DNA of 64,000 nucleotides from an uncultured Dehalococcoidia bacterium (GTDB lineage Bacteria; Chloroflexota; Dehalococcoidia; Lucifugimonadales; UBA3495), in contig OY282494.1 in assembly GCA_958296385.1 (NCBI GenBank), positions 975,416 to 1,039,415 on the forward strand, read 5' to 3'. This document shows positions 60,714-64,000 of the stretch, in pieces. How positions within the stretch are numbered: position 1 is the stretch's first letter; the number at the start of each line of letters is the position of its first letter. Both the position numbers and the translations under genes were made by a program. The notes beneath the pieces were generated by a model. It did not search any database, was not told the DNA's origin, and saw nothing but the letters and a program-made list of their open reading frames with translations.

Positions 60714-61533
60714 CTCAAACCTCCGTTAGTTTGGAAATTGGCAAGCGCGGGCAGCAGCAGCCCCCCGCGTCATCATCATCGCCTGGATCATCGCCGCAAA
60801 GTTAGCACAGCCCCGCCCATAGCACAAACCGCCCGGCCCCCAAAGACACACCGAGGGGGTCTGGGGGAAATGATTTCCCCCAGCGGCACCCCCCTTATCC
60901 TCAAACGATACGCCTCCCCCGTCAAAATCCCCCGCCAAATCCAAAAAATCAATGACGCTACCCTCTTGCCAATCAGCACTTGCGTTCGCTACTATACATC
61001 CATCGGGCAAATCAAGCAACCCCCCCACCCAGCCGTTCTCATATAGAGGGCGCACCTGAGGAACCGGGGCCATCACACCGCACCGCTAGCACCATCGCAT
61101 CGTCGGAGATTCAAGTCAAAACGGCCAGTCAGCAAAATCGCAATCGGCAAGGGTAGTCCCATCCCCGCTTACACGGCGTGGGCTGCCTCCGCTGGGTATC
61201 GAGCTTCAGCCCGCGTGCAGCCCCTAAAAAGGTAGGACACGTAAAATGAAGGTCCAAAATAGTTGCGTACCAACCTCCGGCCGTAGGGCTGACAACGACT
61301 TGAATCTCCGGCAACAACCATCAAATCAAACCCAACCGAACCCACCGCCCGATAAACGCCCGATACCAGCCAACCGCAAACTCTATCGTAAAGGATGACC
61401 GATTATGACTTGACCAAACCACGCTGAAACGGAACGCCGCCGCCGGGCTTGCCCCGCATAGCGGGTTGGTGGTAGAAATAGGGCTGAACTAAACCACGTC
61501 GTCGTCCTGTGCGATTACGATTAGAGGTATGCT
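60714..61533. other. Gene-poor region of about 820 bp
   Basis: No convincing gene. It holds one copy of the dispersed palindrome (60861-60883), runs of C, and an AT-richer stretch from 61080 to 61450. Open frames of 116 codons (60726-61076, minus) and 62 codons (61129-61317, minus) lack ribosome sites and recognisable motifs; a decayed gene cannot be excluded. Confidence 0.6.
60861..60883. repeat. Dispersed palindrome, copy 2
   Basis: CTGGGGGAAAT-G-ATTTCCCCCAG with the same AGGGGGT and GCGGCACCCCC flanks as the copy at 52281. It might mark a small mobile repeat family or a shared terminator-type structure. Confidence 0.85.
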
Positions 61534-61944
61534 ATGCCCCGCGTTACTATTCAGGAGGCGTCCCGGATTCTGAACGTCTCCCAGGACGTTATTCGCCGCA
61601 ACGTCCGCGACGGCAAACTGACCGCCGCCAAAGAGGGCGGCCCCAACGGCACCCGCTGGATGGTGGACATCCCGGAGAACATCGAGGATTACTCCGACGA
61701 CTTCAAACAGGACATCCACGCCCTGGCCCAGACGCTGACCCCCTGGTGGTACGACAACCCCAACAAGCGCGGGTTCGTCCACTACCTGGAAAGCCTGGGC
61801 ATTGAGGAAGTAGAGCCGTTCTTTCTCTGCGGCGCCAAAGGCGAGGACATCTGGCCCGCCACCGGCCATCAAACCGGCGACCGCTGCCAGGAATGTATCC
61901 TCGAAGCCATGGCCCAGGGCTTCCCGATGGAAACCCGCGAGTAA
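61534..61944 (+). CDS. Small HTH (excisionase/MerR-like) protein
   Basis: A 136-residue protein. Residues 1-45 are a winged helix of the excisionase/MerR type (VTIQEASRILNVSQDVIRRN then VRDGKLTAA), ending in RWMVDIPEN. Residues 55-136 are unassigned and contain ALAQTLTPWWYDNPNKRGFV and a C-terminal HQTGDRCQECILEA segment whose Cys/His spacing could hold a metal. GAGGT precedes the start. There are no phage genes nearby, so a chromosomal regulator is more likely than an excisionase. Confidence 0.75.
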   Translation: MPRVTIQEASRILNVSQDVIRRNVRDGKLTAAKEGGPNGTRWMVDIPENIEDYSDDFKQDIHALAQTLTPWWYDNPNKRGFVHYLESLGIEEVEPFFLCGAKGEDIWPATGHQTGDRCQECILEAMAQGFPMETRE

Positions 61945-61953
61945 CGCCTCTGC

Positions 61954-61975
61954 GGGGCCGGTAAAGACCGGCCCC
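61954..61975. terminator. Bidirectional terminator hairpin
   Basis: GGGGCCGGT (61954-61962) pairs with ACCGGCCCC (61967-61975) around AAAG. It lies between the convergent HTH and methyltransferase genes; TT follows on the plus strand only after one base. Confidence 0.65.
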
Positions 61976-61982
61976 GTTCCAT

Positions 61983-62633
61983 TCAGCGCACCCGATACAC
62001 CCAAACCTGGTGCATCACGTCCGGCTCCCCTTTGGGCAAAGCGGGAAACGGCTCCGTCACCGACACCAGACTCCAGACCCCATCGGCCGCCATTTTGTCC
62101 TGCTGTTCCTTAAACCCCAGCTCCACGTGAGCATCCGGACGCAGGCTGAACGTCACCAGCCCGCCGGGTTTAGTGACCCGGCACAGTTCGTCAAAAGCGT
62201 GCGGCGGCGCGTGGCCCGGCGTAAATACCCCCACGCTAATCACCGCGTCGTAGGTATCCGACGGAAAGTCCAGCGCCTCGCCCAGCGTCATCTGCCGGAA
62301 ATCGTTGTAGCACCCCTTGGCCCTGGCCTCCTCCAGCATCCCCTCCGAAAGGTCCATCGCGCAAATGTCGCTGAACCCCAGCCGTTGCAGCTCCACGCCA
62401 ACCAGCCCGGTGCCGGCGCCGGCGTCCAGCACCTTGCTGGCGGCCGGCGCCGGCGTCTGTTCCGCCAGCACTTCGGCGGCCCGCCGGGGGCCAACCCAGG
62501 CAAAGGTATCCTCCAAATCCTGGTCGTATTCCTTGGCCCACCAGTCGTACCGCTCCGCCAACTCGTCGTTATTGCGGGAGGAATAGATCCACTGGACGCG
62601 CCCTTCCGAGTCCACGTTTTCCAAGTCAGGCAT
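61983..62633 (-). CDS. Class I SAM-dependent methyltransferase
   Basis: A 216-residue Rossmann-fold methyltransferase. Motif I reads VLDAGAGTGLVGVELQRLGF, motif II AMDLSEGMLEEA, and motif III VTKPGGLVTFSLRP. The N-terminus (NNDELAERYDWWAKEYDQDL) is the short cap seen in small-molecule methyltransferases. Start 62633 has GGAG. It lies 99 bp downstream of the second methyltransferase and may share a transcript with panD. Substrate unknown. Confidence 0.88.
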   Translation of the reverse strand: MPDLENVDSEGRVQWIYSSRNNDELAERYDWWAKEYDQDLEDTFAWVGPRRAAEVLAEQTPAPAASKVLDAGAGTGLVGVELQRLGFSDICAMDLSEGMLEEARAKGCYNDFRQMTLGEALDFPSDTYDAVISVGVFTPGHAPPHAFDELCRVTKPGGLVTFSLRPDAHVELGFKEQQDKMAADGVWSLVSVTEPFPALPKGEPDVMHQVWVYRVR

Positions 62634-62732
62634 TGCAGATTGCTCCAATTGATGCCGCCCTTACTCCCCACGGCGGTGCTAGATGCGATTGGGAGTAAAG
62701 GCGATGGGATAATTGCGGGCCGCCGCCGGCGC

Positions 62733-63575
62733 CTACTTCACGCAGAGATACTGCGCCCAGCCCAGCTCGTCGTTGCGCACGGCGGCCACCATCTTGAGAT
62801 AGGCGTCCGACAAAGCGGCGAACCGTTCGGCCCGCGCGTCGTCGTCAGCCCCCGCCGCCATCTGCGACAGGCAGGAGTAGCTGCGGGCCAGATGCGCCGA
62901 CAGGTCGCGCGCCTCCAGCACCCGGAACCCCGTTTCCCGCAGGGCCTCCATGTACGAGTAGAAGCTGAAGTCCGTGTCAAACAGCAGCCGGTCGTACACA
63001 AAAGTGCGCGCCTCGTCGCTGATGTCCGGCCTGGGCTTGATCAGGTCGTCAAACACCATCGTGCCGCCGGGCCGCAAAACCCGGTACGCTTCCTGCAAGG
63101 TCTTAACCTTGTCGGGAATGTGGTAGATGGTGGCCTGGCTCCAAACGTGGGTGAACGTCCCGTCGGCAAAAGGCAGGTCGGTGGCCGACGCCTTCTCAAA
63201 GTGCAGCTTCGCCGCCAGTTCGGGAACCGCACTCAGCGACTCAATGGCGTTGGCAATCCGCACGCCGCTGAGGTCAACCCCGGTCACGCTGGCGCCGGTG
63301 GTGCGGCACAGCCACGTTGCGGTGTTGCCGTTGCCGCAGCCCAAATCCAGCACCTGCGCCGCCGGGTCAATGCCGGCGTTGGCCAGCATCACGTCGTTAA
63401 GACGCAAGCAGGCCGCCATAAACCCGGCACGCACGTCGGTTGCGCCGTCGTCCGGGGCGTCAAAGACGCCCCAGTGCAGGCTGCCCGCCGAATCCCAGAA
63501 GGAACGGTACAGGGCGTCCTCAGCGTCGTAGTATTCTTCGGTCTCCCGCTCAGAAAATTCCCGCAGGTTCGGCAT
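62733..63575 (-). CDS. SAM-dependent methyltransferase, sarcosine/dimethylglycine-type
   Basis: A 280-residue methyltransferase with an N-terminal segment (EEYYDAEDALYRSFWDSAGS then LHWGVFD) reminiscent of amine N-methyltransferases such as the glycine betaine pathway enzymes. Motif I is VLDLGCGNGNTATWL, then VTGVDLSGVRI and RVLRPGGTMVFDDLI. The start at 63575 has GAAGGGG and lies 26 bp inside panD, so translation is probably coupled. This makes beta-alanine, the PanD product, a candidate acceptor, but that is inference only. Confidence 0.85.
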   Translation of the reverse strand: MPNLREFSERETEEYYDAEDALYRSFWDSAGSLHWGVFDAPDDGATDVRAGFMAACLRLNDVMLANAGIDPAAQVLDLGCGNGNTATWLCRTTGASVTGVDLSGVRIANAIESLSAVPELAAKLHFEKASATDLPFADGTFTHVWSQATIYHIPDKVKTLQEAYRVLRPGGTMVFDDLIKPRPDISDEARTFVYDRLLFDTDFSFYSYMEALRETGFRVLEARDLSAHLARSYSCLSQMAAGADDDARAERFAALSDAYLKMVAAVRNDELGWAQYLCVK

Positions 63576-63927
63576 ACATGGCCCCTTCAATGTACTCGAG
63601 GAATCGGTTGTTCTCGTCGGTCAGAATCATCCGCGGCTCCACCGGATGGTCGGTGACTTCGTAGGACAGAATGACCAGGCAGTCCCCCTTGTGGCACAGG
63701 CGGGCGCCGGGCCCCTGCACGGAAATGGTGCCGCTGCCGCGCTCGCCGGGCAAAGCGTAAGTTTCCCAGCGGTGGCCGTTGTTCGCGTTGCAGATGACGA
63801 CCTTCTCGAACTCCCAGATGTCGGCTCGTTCCATCAGTTCGCGGTCAATGATGATGCTGCCGACGTATTCCAGGTTGGACCCGGTTACCCAGCAACGGTG
63901 AATTTTGGACCGTAAGACCTCGCGCAT
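63550..63927 (-). CDS. panD: Aspartate 1-decarboxylase
   Basis: A 125-residue pyruvoyl-type PanD that makes beta-alanine from aspartate. It keeps the self-processing Gly23-Ser24 (LEYVGSIIID), Lys8, His10, Tyr21 and the HRWETY segment, equivalent to E. coli Arg54, Thr57 and Tyr58, as well as ERGSGTISVQG. The start at 63927 has AAGGAG, and the frame upstream adds ten non-conserved residues. It overlaps the downstream methyltransferase gene by 26 bp. It may serve coenzyme A synthesis (coaX and coaBC are elsewhere in the window) or a methylated beta-alanine. Confidence 0.87.
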   Translation of the reverse strand: MREVLRSKIHRCWVTGSNLEYVGSIIIDRELMERADIWEFEKVVICNANNGHRWETYALPGERGSGTISVQGPGARLCHKGDCLVILSYEVTDHPVEPRMILTDENNRFLEYIEGAMYAEPAGIF

Positions 63928-64000
63928 AGTGTTCTCCTTTTCGTGTCTCGTGCCCACACGCCTGATGGCACGACAGACGGCAACCTACCGTGTTGCCGGT

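Noticed and set aside
60726-61076. Minus-strand open frame of 116 codons after the luciferase-like gene
   Set aside because: No ribosome site, low-complexity composition, and it runs through the dispersed palindrome. A remnant cannot be excluded, but it is not supported as a gene.
1-64000. tRNA, rRNA or riboswitch genes
   Set aside because: I looked in all intergenic gaps for T-loop/anticodon patterns and long structured leaders and found none convincing; a covariance-model search would settle this.

Overview
The window is a GC-rich bacterial chromosome segment with no tRNA, rRNA, CRISPR array, transposase or phage gene visible. Its content best fits Chloroflexota, in particular the SAR202/Dehalococcoidia side: four luciferase-like flavin monooxygenases, a CaiB/BaiF CoA-transferase, several short-chain dehydrogenases, two reductive-dehalogenase-like iron-sulfur proteins, DUF1800/DUF1501/NHL cassettes, many cytoplasmic 'detoxifying' enzymes and lipoproteins, and no outer-membrane machinery. 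This placement is inference from gene content.

Layout. 0-9.3 kb: two copies of a DUF1800 - DUF1501 - NHL-propeller cassette in opposite orientation, enclosing a GMC oxidoreductase and an isochorismatase-family hydrolase. 9.4-14.8 kb: a minus-strand peptide/nickel-type ABC importer (binding lipoprotein, two permeases, no ATPase) followed by a membrane-anchored PQQ-type beta-propeller. 15-18.7 kb: M20 peptidase, enoyl-CoA hydratase and a SelA-like PLP enzyme. 18.8-23.1 kb: minus-strand CoaX-CoaBC (coenzyme A synthesis) with a luciferase-like enzyme, an SDR and a PPOX-fold protein. 23.2-24.5 kb: a pentapeptide-repeat/TIR fusion. 24.7-28.8 kb: twin cytoplasmic reductive-dehalogenase-like proteins, each with its own promoter and terminator, flanking a PLP aminotransferase. 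29-34.5 kb: a tandem HigA-like fusion, a TPP enzyme, RsmI, a 2-keto-4-pentenoate hydratase relative, a CDGSH protein, a cupin and a small conserved protein. 34.5-39.2 kb: five minus-strand PD-(D/E)xK/DUF4268-like genes, three of them paralogues in different states of decay. 39.2-43 kb: lone molybdopterin subunit, VOC protein and NYN RNase. 43-46.5 kb: CaiB/BaiF CoA-transferase, a degenerate SDR and an M24 peptidase. 46.4-49.5 kb: YceI lipoprotein with a two-component system. 49.6-54.9 kb: two luciferase-like enzymes, an S49 protease, MazG and a DUF1461 protein. 55-59 kb: FmdB zinc ribbon, Fur/Zur regulator, ZnuA, ZnuB and a DUF3179 lipoprotein. 59-60.7 kb: SDR and luciferase-like enzyme. 60.7-61.5 kb is gene-poor. 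61.5-64 kb: a small HTH protein, two SAM methyltransferases and an aspartate 1-decarboxylase.

Themes. Many operons have strong AGGAGG-type ribosome sites. Four clear sigma-70-type promoters share an extended -35 (TTGACARTG), three of them with a GCCG at the same offset in the spacer. Gene ends repeatedly carry 13-17 bp tandem duplications, several of which include stop codons. Three copies of a ~107 bp hairpin element and two copies of a shorter palindrome are dispersed. Candidates for less-described biology are the decaying DUF4268 nuclease array, the inverted DUF1800/DUF1501/NHL cassettes, the pentapeptide-TIR protein whose expected catalytic Glu is Asp, the tandem HigA fusion, the PanD/N-methyltransferase overlap, and the Zur/ZnuA control region.
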